A stretch of DNA of 64,000 nt from Diplonema papillatum (lineage: Eukaryota > Euglenozoa > Diplonemea > Diplonemida > Diplonemidae), in contig JAPJBO010000065.1 in the NCBI GenBank assembly GCA_030068145.1, positions 310,001 through 374,000 on the forward strand. Direction: 5' to 3'. This document shows, one piece after another, positions 31,757-42,496 of the stretch. Numbering within the stretch: the stretch's first letter is position 1; each line of letters begins with the position of its first letter. The position numbers and the translations under genes are program-made. The notes below the pieces were generated by a model, which was not told the DNA's origin, did not search any database, and saw nothing but the letters and a program-made list of their open reading frames with translations.

Positions 31757-33051
31757 TGCCCGCGCCAAGATCGTGTCTTAGCCACGTCGGCAGAACAGAG
31801 CCCTGGCCAGTGCCTTTTGAAGGTGCGAACAGCGGGAATTCCGGGCGTCGTATCGGATCCGCCGCGAAAGCGTGCCCCCTTCGAATGTACACCGACATCG
31901 ACTGAAATTTGGCGATGACGCTTGAACGGCATCCCGGGATGAGGGTCCGACCGAGTCGCTCGCGACCCTCCTCACGCACCCTGCGGTCTTGCCGGGGACT
32001 TCGTAGGGCTGTGTGATGCCAACCAGCTCACACAGTATCACGTCTGACACTCCAACGCTCGCAATATCGTAGATGCGCTGGGTGGCCCCGTCTCCCAGCC
32101 GCGCTTGCAATTTCTGGGTCAGTGTGGTACAGCGTGTCCCTAGCTCCTTTTTCGTGGCCTGTAACACTTCTTTGCTACCCCCGGCGTGCGAATGTCATGT
32201 CTGCTTCCGCGAAACCCCATGTCAGGACGACCACACCTTTGCCGATGTTTGGCCCGACTGGGTATCGTTTCTTGTGTGGCACGCTGCACAAATGCAGCAG
32301 TTGCAGCAACTCACTGCTACTGAGCCATCCCGCGTGCAGATCGGTGCGAAGGGTCACAGCTATCTTAGGTTGTTTGTTCGGAGTGCGGTTGTAATGGGCA
32401 AACAACACCAGCTTCGATCCAGCATCGTAGCTCAGCCAGTCCACCCCAATCCAATTCCAATGCAGTCTGCACCTTGGTAGACCGGAAAGTTCGTTGCGTG
32501 GTCTCCATCAAGTGCCAAGCAATACAAAGCCGTGTCTTTTAGATTGATCCTAGAAACAGGGCTCGGTAGGGGCAGATGCCTCTTCCCGCAAGTCTCAGCC
32601 TACCCACGTGTGCACACACGCCCCCTCTCTTATTAAGAAGCGTTCGCGTTCTCAGAGCTGTTGACTTCCCTGCCGGCTGAACCACGGTGCAGATAGGTCA
32701 CGCTGTTGAACACACCACTGCAAAAGCACTTTGTTGATTCCCTCTCCTGGCGGTAGGTGGCTGAGGCGGGGCGACGTTCATCTGAAGGAATCCCGGGACA
32801 AACGAAGCCAACGGAAAAAGCAGGAGAACCTCTCACGGGGATGCCCTTTGTTGGGGTACATGCCCTGGAGCATCCCGACTCGCCAAAAAAGAGTGATCCT
32901 TTGTACCCTGCTACACGCGCAGCGTGCAACCGAGCGCTGTTCTGCGAGCTTTCCCTTTCGAGTTTTTTTTGGATTGTGAATTCACTGCCAAACAACACGA
33001 ATAAAAGGTACCCCCACCCACCCCCTCCTCGCCGGAGGGCGTCAGGTTGTA
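31757..33051. other. Intergenic spacer
   Basis: No coding frame or repeat that I can support. CACACCGG/CCACCC pyrimidine tracts and an AG lie just before the next start codon (GAGGGCGTCAGGTTGTAATG). Confidence 0.5.
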
Positions 33052-35883
33052 ATGTTTCTCTACATCACTGGTGGCGCCGATGTGCAGAAGGTCGGCGACA
33101 AGCGGGGCCGAATACTGTGGTCAGTGAACGAGGCCGAGCCGATAGGCGACATTCGGCAGTTGAACAAGCTGGTGGACACCCTGCTCGGGCTGAAGAGCAC
33201 TGGCAGTGAGGACCGACCGCCTGAACACACGTGGAAACACGTATTGCGGAAGACCGACGACGACGACAGACCCGTCGGCGAGCCTCTCGACCTCAGTCTT
33301 CCGCCGGCAGAGCTCAAACTGGAAAAGATGGACATCCTTTGGGTCGACCACGCGTCCGACTACCTCAAGACGCATGAGAACGCGAAGGCCCCGACGCCGC
33401 CCGATGCAAAGGCGACGCCCGCCGAAAAATCCGCGCCCCCGAACCCCACCGGCGGCAAGGGGAACAAGAAGACCGCCCCGCCCAACCCGACGGGACCCAA
33501 AACGGTTGCCATCGGCGAGCTGCCGGCGAAGGCAGCCCCGCCCAACCCGACGGGGTCGAAGCTCGGGGACAAACCTCCTCCGCCCAACCCCACCGGGTAC
33601 AAGCCCAGCTTCGCCAGCTCCGTGTCTCCGTCTCCTGCTGACCCTTCCTTGTCGCCGCCAGCTCGTCCGATGGTCTCTGCACCGAAAGCAGCGCCGTCAC
33701 CACAGGTGTGCTTCCGTGGAATAGTTGCGCCAAAAAGTTGTTCCCGACGCAAGGGACAGACAGGAGATTAGCATTCGGTGGGATGCTGCCCTTCATCAAC
33801 CTGGCTTGCAAAGCAAGTAAGTAAAGTGTACACGAAAGAAGCCATGCATGCCCCCCCTAAACCCACCCAGTGAGTACTAGCTTTAAGAACCCATTCGACG
33901 ACATCACCCGGAGACTCTAAAATCCCGGATTCTCAAGCGAACTATAACTCTAAAAAGACTTGATGCTAGCATCAATCATGCATGCGAGACCACGTCCGCC
34001 CTGAGTAGAGTGCGTGCGTGGTAGGCACACCGATCGTTTCTCGAACTGCCAACGATAATATACTACAGCCCAAGTGCCAGGACTCGATGCCGTTCCCGGT
34101 GGCTACGCAAACGGCCACGTCGCCGCAGGACCTGGTGAGCTATCAGAGCGCGATGCCGGAGCTGCCGGCCGCAGCGGCGAACCCCGAAATGGGGCAGCTG
34201 GTGCACCGGCTGTCGCAGTACGAGCGCGAGATCGAATCGCTGCGGTACAAGGTCTACGCGGAGGACGACACGTGGCGGCGGCGGCGCGAGATGGAGGTAG
34301 AGTCGTCGTCGGTGCTCCGCCTGCGGCAGGAGAACGAGCACTTTTTGGAGCGGGAGCGCCTGCAGCGCATGGAGGACCACATCAAGCGCCGCGAAAACGA
34401 GCTCGAGCTCCAGGAGCGCCACCTCCGCTGGCGCGAGGAGACGCTCGAGGACCAGAAGAAGCAGGCGACCCTCCTCCAGTTTTCGCCCGCCCCCGCGTCG
34501 CGGTATTCGGCGCGCGCTTCGTCCGTCAGCAGGCCGCGCGCAGACGCCATCCCGCAGGCCGTCGTCACCAGTATCGCCGCCCTGCAAACCCAGAACCGGG
34601 AGCTGGCGGAGGCGCTCTACGCGTTAAAGGAAGAAATCCGCAGCTCGAAGTCCCAGCCGCAGGTCTACAGCATCCCGCCGCCGCCGCGGGGCGGCACGCC
34701 CGATGCTGGCGGGCGCGGGCTGGCCGCGGTGGCCGACTTCGACGCGGGCGGCGACCTGTCGCCTCGGGTGCGCGTGACGCTGCGGGCCGCCGGGCTCCGC
34801 CGCCACGAGCAGGCCTTCGCCGTCAACAAGATGGACGAGGCCGCCCTGCTCAACGCCTCCGCCGCCGACCTGCACGAGCTGGGCCTCGACGACGCCGAGG
34901 TCGCCCAGCTCCGCGACGTCATCAACCCGCAGCCGCTGCTCGTCCACGACCCGTTTTCCGCCGCGCGGCTCTCGCAAGCCCAGCAGGCCCAGCTGCAGTC
35001 CCACCACCAGCACCAGCACCACCAGCAGCAGCACCAGCACCAGCACCAGCACCAGCACCACCAGCACCAGCACCAGCACCAGCACCACCAGCAGCACCAG
35101 CAGCAGCACCAGCACCAGCAGCAGCAGCAGCAGCAACAGTCGCAGGTCCGTTCGCGTGCGTCGGAAGGCTACCCGGCCCTGCCGGTGACGACGGCGAGGG
35201 TGCAGCGTCCGGTGGCTGTGCCTCCGCATCACGGGCAGGCGGCGCGCGTGCCGCTGTCGGCGCAGGACGAAGCCTTTCACCGGTCGGTTCTGAACCCGTT
35301 CTACTCGCGGCACGACCCGTCGAAGCAGTCGCACGTCGACTACCTCATCAAGGACCTGCAGGGCGAAATCACCAGCATCTACCCCATCCTCGAAGACACG
35401 TACCACGTCGAGACCAGCCCGTACGCCTCCCGCATCGCGGAAGCCCTGGGCCCCGCGCGCAGCGCCGCGGCCCCCGTGCTGGCGGACCTGTGGAGGGGCC
35501 GGGAGGGCGAGCTGCTGGAGCACGTCACCAAGCAGGCGCCGGACTGGCGCGAGATGGTCAGCTCCGCCGGGAGGCCGTTCTACTTCTCGGCCACCTTCGA
35601 CATCTCCCAGTGGTGCAAGCCCCTCAGCGCAGTCGTCCGCGACCGCAGCGCGCCCGCCAGCCCCGCGGCGCACCCGGCGGCCACACTCGCCCAGGGCCTC
35701 CAGCGCACCCCCTCCACCTCCCCTCAGCGTCAAGTCGGCTCCACGACGCAGTACTACCGGGCGTGGGTCATCGCGTATCTGCTGAAAAACGCCCCAGGCC
35801 GCATAGTCGAGGTCGACGACCTCTTCCAGGAGTACACCGGACCCGAGATCGTCGAGATGCTCACCCAGCAATACGAAGGCTGA
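33052..35883 (+). CDS. SAM-domain coiled-coil protein (two exons)
   Basis: Exons 33052-33705 and 34069-35883 join in phase 0 (PSPQ/GTGTGC...TACAG/PKCQDSMPF) into 822 residues. The N-terminus (MFLYITGGADVQKVGDKRG) is followed by four Pro-Asn-Pro-Thr-Gly repeats (about residues 127-183). A coiled coil spans about 268-353 (YEREIESLRYKVYAEDD, ERLQRMEDHIKRRENELELQ), and a SAM domain about 448-504 (LRAAGLRRHEQAFAVNKMDE, LHELGLDDAEVAQLRDVI). A His/Gln tract (about 522-577) comes next, then a folded C-terminus with LIKDLQGEITSIYPILEDTY and ending GPEIVEMLTQQYEG. SAM domains mediate protein-protein or RNA contacts. A structural role in the cytoskeleton is plausible but unproven. Confidence 0.88.
33909..33990 (+). 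repeat. Fused dispersed repeats in the SAM-gene intron
   Basis: A copy of the ~48-bp repeat (33909-33956) runs directly into a palindromic element (GACTTGATGCTAGCATCAAT, CATGCATGCG). The splice acceptor follows 78 bp later. Confidence 0.6.
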
Positions 35884-35885
35884 TC

Positions 35886-36210
35886 CGCGCGTCTCGCAAT
35901 GCCACTTTCCCCCGCTGAAACACCGGCAGACCTTTGGATCTCAAAAAAAGAGCTCTGTAACCCCTGCGCAGTGAAGTAAAGTATTGCCACCCACCTGACG
36001 TGGCAGCGTCCCACCCGTCTGCCTCCGGCCACCACGCCTGCCGACCCGCGTGTCTCGCAATGCTACTTTCCCCCGCTGAAACACCGACAGACCTTTGGAC
36101 TTCAAAAAAAGCTCTGTAACCCCTGTGCAGTGAAGTAAAGTATTGCCACCCACCTGACGTGACAGCTAAAACCCAGCGTCCCACCCGTGGGCCTCCGGCC
36201 GGCCACCATG
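35886..36210 (+). repeat. Tandem ~158-bp duplication in 3' flank
   Basis: Copy 1 (about 35888-36043) and copy 2 (about 36045-36210) share CGTCTCGCAATGC, ACTTTCCCCCGCTGAAACAC, GACCTTTGGA, AGTAAAGTATTGCCACCCAC and CCTCCGGCC, with few differences. No coding content. Confidence 0.85.
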
Positions 36211-37263
36211 CCGCGCGTGGTGTTCCTCCTTGTTCGTATGACGGAGCTGTTTCACCACTCTGTTTGAAAGCGTCTTCACCTCCTACAAAATAAGTCGAAA
36301 GGGCCGCGTCGTATGACAACAACGCGCAGCGCAAGGCTCTGACGAACCGTCGGTGCGTGTTCCTTTGTCCAGGGGAGCGGGAAACTGCGAATGCAACGCA
36401 TTGATCCGAGAAGGCTACCTCCCTTCGCGAGCCTGACAAACCAAACTCACACCGCTGTCCTGTCTGCTGCTTGTGTCAAGGGGCTCATAGGACCGGAACA
36501 CGGTGCAGACGGGACCAGCGCGGCGTTGAGCGCACAACCATTCCAAGCACGTTCTTGCAATCCCCCCTCCGCGAGAAACAGAAGAGCCAAAAGAAAGAGG
36601 GCGCCGCTGCGCAGCCGCGTCCGCCCGCCCGTCGTTGTCGAAAAAGGAGGAGTTGAGCAGTTCTCCGTTTTATCCAGTTGTACTCACACGTTCGCTCGTT
36701 CACTACTGTACCTTCCGTGTACCAGATCGTTGGGAAGAAAAAAGAACCTTGCGTTTCCCTCATTTTCAATTTGTTCCGCTACACACGCGCAGGGCAGTAC
36801 TGGTGTGTCATGAGGAAGGTAGGTGAGCGCCCGCACCGTTTCCTCCAGGTTCACCGGGTGTCCACCCCTGCTCACGTTTCCTCTAGGTTCAGCAAGCAGT
36901 CCAATCGGTTGCCATTAGGAACCAATCGATCTGAAAAACAGTCCAAGTCTTCACAAAGAGAGTGGAATGGAACCTCATCGGCAATCACAAGCGGCTGGGG
37001 ATTACCTTCTCAAACAAAGCGCGCGTGCAGCGTGCGTGAACACGCAAAAGACCAGGTGCGTCTGTTGAACTTCCGGGGGGGATGCTGATCAACCACCAAA
37101 CCATGCTCGCGCCTTTCAGCCCTCGCACACACAAGAAAGCGCAGGGGGCAACGCTGAAGCTAGTAAGTTTTGGACACGGCACCAAAAAAAGCGACGCGAG
37201 CGAGACACTTAAAAATCAGGTTGGGGCTTCGCTGGCGGGAGGGCCCCAAAAAACGGGGGGGGG
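36211..37263. other. Intergenic spacer
   Basis: No supported gene. A G-run (about 37254-37270) precedes the next start codon. Confidence 0.5.
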
Positions 37264-38740
37264 GTGGGGGTGATGACGTGCGTCGCGTTGGAGGTGGGGA
37301 TAAGCGAGGGTTGCAGCGACACGATCGTGATCCGGGGTGCCGACGACCCGGAGGGATTGGCCAGCGCGTTTCTCGAGCAGAATGATCTGCCACGGGTGCT
37401 GCTGGCGGCGCTTGCGAGCCGGATCAGCAGGGAGCAGAGCTTGCTGTTGAAGGAGCCGCCCGCCGCGGACGCGGAGTACCGCAGGCCGCTGGACTCCCTC
37501 TCCGGGAACACGAATGGCCCGAGAACGACGCCGGCGAGCGCAGCGAGCAAGTTGCGCACGTCGCACACGCGCGCTTGCCGGCCGCGCACCCCGTCCGCCC
37601 ACGCGGAAGGCACGCACCCCGGCCCCCAGCCGTTCAACCCGCCCCGCTACGCACCGGTAGCGACCCGGCGGCTGTCTGCCGCCGGCGGCAGACGGGCGGA
37701 AACGCCGGCCAAGCGGCCGGCGGCGCTGCCGGCGCCGTTCGCGTCGACGCCGCCGAGGGCCCGCGGCGCCGCCGCCGCCGCGCTGCGCAGCAGCACGCCG
37801 GAGCGGGTCGAGCGGCTGTACACGCACGGCCGCGACAAGGTCCGGTCGCACCTGCGCAACGAGCGGTGCGGCGGCGGTGCGAAGTCGCACGCCGGCCGCG
37901 CCGGAGGGTCGCCGGGGTCCGCGGGCGGGTCGACCGAGGAGAGCGCCAGTCTGGACATCAAAGAGGACAGCCGCAACTCGTCGGACGGCGAAGACGCCGC
38001 GCACACGACGACGAGCCCGTTTCCCGCCCCCACCCGCGGGAGGCAGCGGGGGAGTTCGCTGTGTGGGAGTGCGCTGAAGCTGGACAGCGGGCGGGAGGCG
38101 ACGCTGGACGACGAGCGCTCCCTCGCGGCGAAGCTGCAGCGGCTCGCACGGGCCGGTGGGCAGCGGCTGAAGAGGTCGGATTCGTCGCAGGGCGGCCGGT
38201 GGGCGGCAAACGCCGCCGGCGACTCGACGCGGTGGAAGGACGGGAAGGTGTCGTCCGAGTCGTCGAGCATCGCGCACTGCAGGCGCATGTACGACGCGGC
38301 GATCGAGTCGCAACGCGCCCGAGACGCGGCGGCCGAAGAGTGGAAGGGCCGGCGGGAGGTCGACGAGGAGCGGGAGATCGCGTCGCGGTGGCGGGCGCCG
38401 TCGCCGCGGGAGGCGCCAGCGAAGCCGTTCTGCCCCGTGCTCTCCGCCTTCGCGAGCTCCCGCAAGGTGGTGCCGCTGGTCCTGCGGCCGCGCCGGTCGG
38501 GATCCCGGCCGACGGTCGGCGAGCTCGAGCAGCAGCGGAAGCTCGACGAGGAGCAGAGGCAGTGCACCTTCCGCCCGCACGTGCCGGCCGCCCGCCGGCA
38601 GAGCCGCTCCGCGACCCCGGGCAGCCAGCGGCCGCTGGTGCCGGACGACTGCGGCGACGTGTTCTCGTCCCTCTACAACGACGCCGACGCGAGGGCTGGG
38701 CGGCTGCGCTTCGCCGAGGAGGAGGAGCTGCACAAGTTTC
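37264..38740 (+). CDS. Basic, disordered protein with PFU-like N-terminus and TFRP motif
   Basis: The frame opens at ATG 37264 and is GC-rich to about 38740 (492 codons). The N-terminus VALEVGISEGCSDTIVIRG, DDPEGLASAFLEQNDL resembles the PFU-like or related start (D.PE.LA..F...N.L) common in protist flagellar and cytoskeletal proteins. The middle is Ala/Arg/Ser-rich and probably disordered. The C-terminal part has EEQRQCTFRPHVP and DVFSSLYNDADARAGRLRF, a pairing I associate with repeated F.RLY.DA/CTF.P motifs in such proteins. The GC-rich coding ends near 38735-38740; the in-frame tail to TGA 38799 enters a dispersed repeat, so a donor (GTTTCG or GTTCGT) and further exons are likely. The end is therefore uncertain. 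Confidence 0.72.
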
Positions 38741-38786
38741 GTTCGTCGTCTCTCCCGCGGTGTGTGACCTACTTTTCCTTTTACAC

Positions 38787-38843
38787 ATGCAATGTGTGAG
38801 CTGAACCGTCCGAGTAGACCTTCTGACCAGGATCCTTTGCCGA
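38787..38843 (+). repeat. Dispersed repeat, second copy at 50100-50165
   Basis: ACATGCAATGTGTG, CTGAACCG, CCGAGTAGA, CTCTGA-like and GATC words occur in the same order in both copies. No coding role. Confidence 0.55.
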
Positions 38844-39142
38844 CTTGGGTACCCATAGCTCTCCCAGAACCTCTTCGATGACTCGCAAGTGGGCATACCT
38901 TGGTTGGTTTCGCGCGAAACTTCAAAGACCAGCTTTTCGGATCACCAAATTCGTCCGACATTGTCGCTATACATTGTGAACTTGTTTTTTGGTACTAAAT
39001 TTTCCTGTTTTTGTTGCGTTTTTCGCTCTCTTTCGAGTCGGCCTCTTCACAAAGAGGCTGTTTCTAGAAGGAAGGCTGAAACACACTGAGAATCAATCCA
39101 ATACACGAGGGGGCCCGCAGGGCAACCGAGTGCGGGTTTGCG

Positions 39143-40732
39143 GGTTACTATATAATTATGTGGCTTGTCCGTCCGTCTGTCCGTCACAATGAAAAATTCC
39201 AAGCAAAAATTTCACCTTTGTCAAAAAAAAATTCTGAAAAACTGAAAATTCAGAATCCAGTTTCTATTGGTTTTCCTATGAACCAGACCCGCAAACCAGC
39301 CATTTTTTGGCAGCATCCAATTCCACAGGTCAGGTTACTATATAATTATGTGGCTTGTCCGTCCGTCTGTCCGTCACAATGAAAAATTCCAAGCAAAAAT
39401 TTCACCTTTGTCAAAAAAAAATTCTGAAAAACTGAAAATTCAGAATCCAGTTTCTATTGGTTTTCCTATGAACCAGACTGCAGCATCCAATTCCACAGGT
39501 CAGGTTACTATATAATTATGTGGCTTGTCCGTCCGTCTGTCCGTCACAATGAAAAATTCCAAGCAAAAATTTCACCTTTGTCAAAAAAAAATTCTGAAAA
39601 ACTGAAAATTCAGAATCCAGTTTCTATTGGTTTTCCTATGAACCAGACTGCAGCATCCAATTCCACAGGTCAGGTTACTATATAATTATGTGGCTTGTCC
39701 GTCCGTCTGTCCGTCACAATGAAAAATTCCAAGCAAAAATTTCACCTTTGTCAAAAAAAAATTCTGAAAAACTGAAAATTCAGAATCCAGTTTCTATTGG
39801 TTTTCCTATGAACCAGACTGCAGCATCCAATTCCACAGGTCAGGTTACTATATAATTATGTGGCTTGTCCGTCCGTCTGTCCGTCACAATGAAAAATTCC
39901 AAGCAAAAATTTCACCTTTGTCAAAAAAAAATTCTGAAAAACTGAAAATTCAGAATCCAGTTTCTATTGGTTTTCCTATGAACCAGACCGCAGCATCCAA
40001 TTCCACAGGTCAGGTTACTATATAATTATGTGGCTTGTCCGTCCGTCTGTCCGTCACAATGAAAAATTCCAAGCAAAAATTTCACCTTTGTCAAAAAAAA
40101 ATTCTGAAAAACTGAAAATTCAGAATCCAGTTTCTATTGGTTTTCCTATGAACCAGACTGCAGCATCCAATTCCACAGGTCAGGTTACTATATAATTATG
40201 TGGCTTGTCCGTCCGTCTGTCCGTCACAATGAAAAATTCCAAGCAAAAATTTCACCTTTGTCAAAAAAAAATTCTGAAAAACTGAAAATTCAGAATCCAG
40301 TTTCTATTGGTTTTCCTATGAACCAGACTGCAGCATCCAATTCCACAGGTCAGGTTACTATATAATTATGTGGCTTGTCCGTCCGTCTGTCCGTCACAAT
40401 GAAAAATTCCAAGCAAAAATTTCACCTTTGTCAAAAAAAAATTCTGAAAAACTGAAAATTCAGAATCCAGTTTCTATTGGTTTTCCTATGAACCAGACTG
40501 CAGCATCCAATTCCACAGGTCAGGTTACTATATAATTATGTGGCTTGTCCGTCCGTCTGTCCGTCACAATGAAAAATTCCAAGCAAAAATTTCACCTTTG
40601 TCAAAAAAAAAATTCTGAAAAACTGAAAATTCAGAATCCAGTTTCTATTGGTTTTCCTATGAACCAGACTGCAGCATCCAATTTCACAGGTCAGGTTACT
40701 ATATAATTATGTGGCTTGTCCGTCCGTCTGTC
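39143..40732 (+). repeat. 170-bp satellite, nine units plus a partial tenth
   Basis: Units start GGTTACTATATAATTATG at 39143, 39333, 39503, 39673, 39843, 40013, 40183, 40353, 40523 and 40694 (partial). The period is 170 bp, except 190 in the first (a 20-bp insertion-like difference) and 171 in the ninth. Units are almost identical. Each contains GTCCGTCCGTCTGTCCGTC and a small hairpin (ATTCTGAA ... TTCAGAAT). Confidence 0.97.
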
Positions 40733-40968
40733 TTGGGTTCAAGGTAGTGCCGTCAACGAGAACTCTTTCTTTTTCTCCACTCTACATGGGCACCGACAAC
40801 ATGAAGATCGGGGATCGCTGCCTTGCGTCTCGCTTGTAAAATATGCAGAAAGATATGCCTATCGTGACGGATTACCACATCAAGTTCAAGCTTCTGCTAC
40901 TAGTCTAGTACTCCGGGTGAAGGAAACTTTACTTCGGCCCCTCTATGACTCTATCCACCGGACCGCAG

Positions 40969-41111
40969 ATCTGTCGAACCCCACGTCGTCGTTGAGAACT
41001 CGAAGAGCGTCTTTGCTCGGCTCTCGCAAAGCAGCTCCAGCGGTCGAGCGAGCGAGCCCCGCAGCTCGACTGGCAAGGCGAAGTTCCAAAGAGGCCGCCC
41101 GCCGTGAATAA
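40969..41111 (+). CDS. Possible terminal exon, basic tail
   Basis: After ACCGCAG at 40968 a frame reads LSNPTSSLRTRRASLLGSRK then a basic Ala/Arg/Ser tail ending in TAA at 41109. Its composition matches the preceding basic protein, and a phase-1 donor at 38741 would fit. The link crosses the satellite and is speculative. Confidence 0.25.
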
Positions 41112-42496
41112 AAGGCACCGGACCCCGCGTGCCCTTTTTTTCACTCGGGTGCAAAGCTGCCGCCCAGTCGCACAACAGACGGACAACGCGCCGGACGTTC
41201 ACTTTTTAGCTTTAGCGGAGCTCAGCCAAACTTCGCGCTGTGCCTAGTTGTTGGCACACTAGCCGGACGTGGCTCTTTCCTAACACTCTGTTCCTCCGCT
41301 GTAGAAGTGGGAACCACGAGTCGGTCCGCTCGACGTTGGGGCAACCCCTGTCACCGCCGACGTAAAAAGTATCAGATACGGTGTGGCTGGCATTCCTAGT
41401 CCAGTTGCTGGGCTATTCAGCAGTCCAATAGTAGAGGGCTCAGTACATACGATGCAGCTTTACACTTATCATCCGCATAGATGCGGGTGGTCGAATCAAG
41501 CTGGTACACAAAGAAGCAGAAACCAAGATGCTGTATGTTCATCGAAGGCCAGACACTGTGCCCGAGAGTTTGTCGTGGACCAGACCATCCTGGCGGCCGT
41601 TGTAGTTCGATTCTTCGCCTGTTCTCGATTGCTCGACAAAGTGGCAAGGGAAAGAAAACTGATGCTTCATGCACTTCAAAGGCCAACCCGACACCGCATG
41701 AACGTGGCCGTCCACGCGATAGCCCGACTGCGATGTGTGAACTTACGACACGTTCATTGTGTTCATTGTGTGCTCAGGATGCCTGCTTGCGTGGTCCTCA
41801 TCATCCTCCTATAGACGTCGCATCGGCCGACCGACCCATTCGGCCTTGATGCTATTTAGATCAAAAAACAACGAAACAACGTGCGATTTAATTTGCGGCC
41901 CCGCCGCACGCCGCTTTCAGACCGTAGACACGCTTTTCCTTCCTCTCGCTAGAAAAACAAATAGAGTCCGTTTCGGACAAAGGAGAGCCTTCTGTTCTGC
42001 GTCTTTTTTTCGGCCCGCCGTGCGCGCTACCCGACTGTGCTTCCACAACTGGCATACGAATGGCGTAGAGATGGCTCGCATCGCGCCTTCGTTGAAGCCT
42101 CACGCTCAGAAAAGTCAGCGCTGTGGCACACATGCAAGAGAGGCAAAGACGAACAACCGTTAGAAATATGTCAGCTCGGCCCAAAAAAGGTCACCTTCCC
42201 CAGCGACTTCCCAGTCACGGATCAACACACACAAGTGCGGCGACTGATGTGGGCGGTTTCAGCGCAGTAGTACGGGGTAGTGGCGAGGCTACCGGATACT
42301 CCCCGCAGAGATGGTACCAGGATCCTAACGCGTCCCTCTCTCTCTGTCTCATGGAATCAAATGAAACGTCAACAGAACCTGTTGTCGACAGCGAACAAGT
42401 GATGGAATCAAACAAACCCGCATTTCTCCCCCGGCGCCATCTCACCTCTCCACCGTAGGGGGGAGGGCACTGTGGTCTTTCCTGAGGAATAGAAAG

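Larger units (their letters stand above)
38741..42496. other. Intron or spacer with 170-bp satellite
   Basis: Apart from the satellite (39143-40732), a repeat at 38787-38843 shared with 50100-50165, and a possible exon at 40969-41111, no coding or repeat feature is supported. 41112-42496 is ordinary spacer. Confidence 0.45.

Noticed and set aside
34624-35871. Long minus-strand open frames opposite the SAM gene, and similar shadows opposite MCM5, the coiled-coil, PFU-like and JmjC genes
   Set aside because: GC-rich codon bias opens the antisense frames; their products lack domains, while the + products have clear motifs.
39143-40732. CRISPR-like look of regularly spaced repeats
   Set aside because: The whole 170-bp unit is repeated, with no variable spacers, in a eukaryotic context; it is a satellite.
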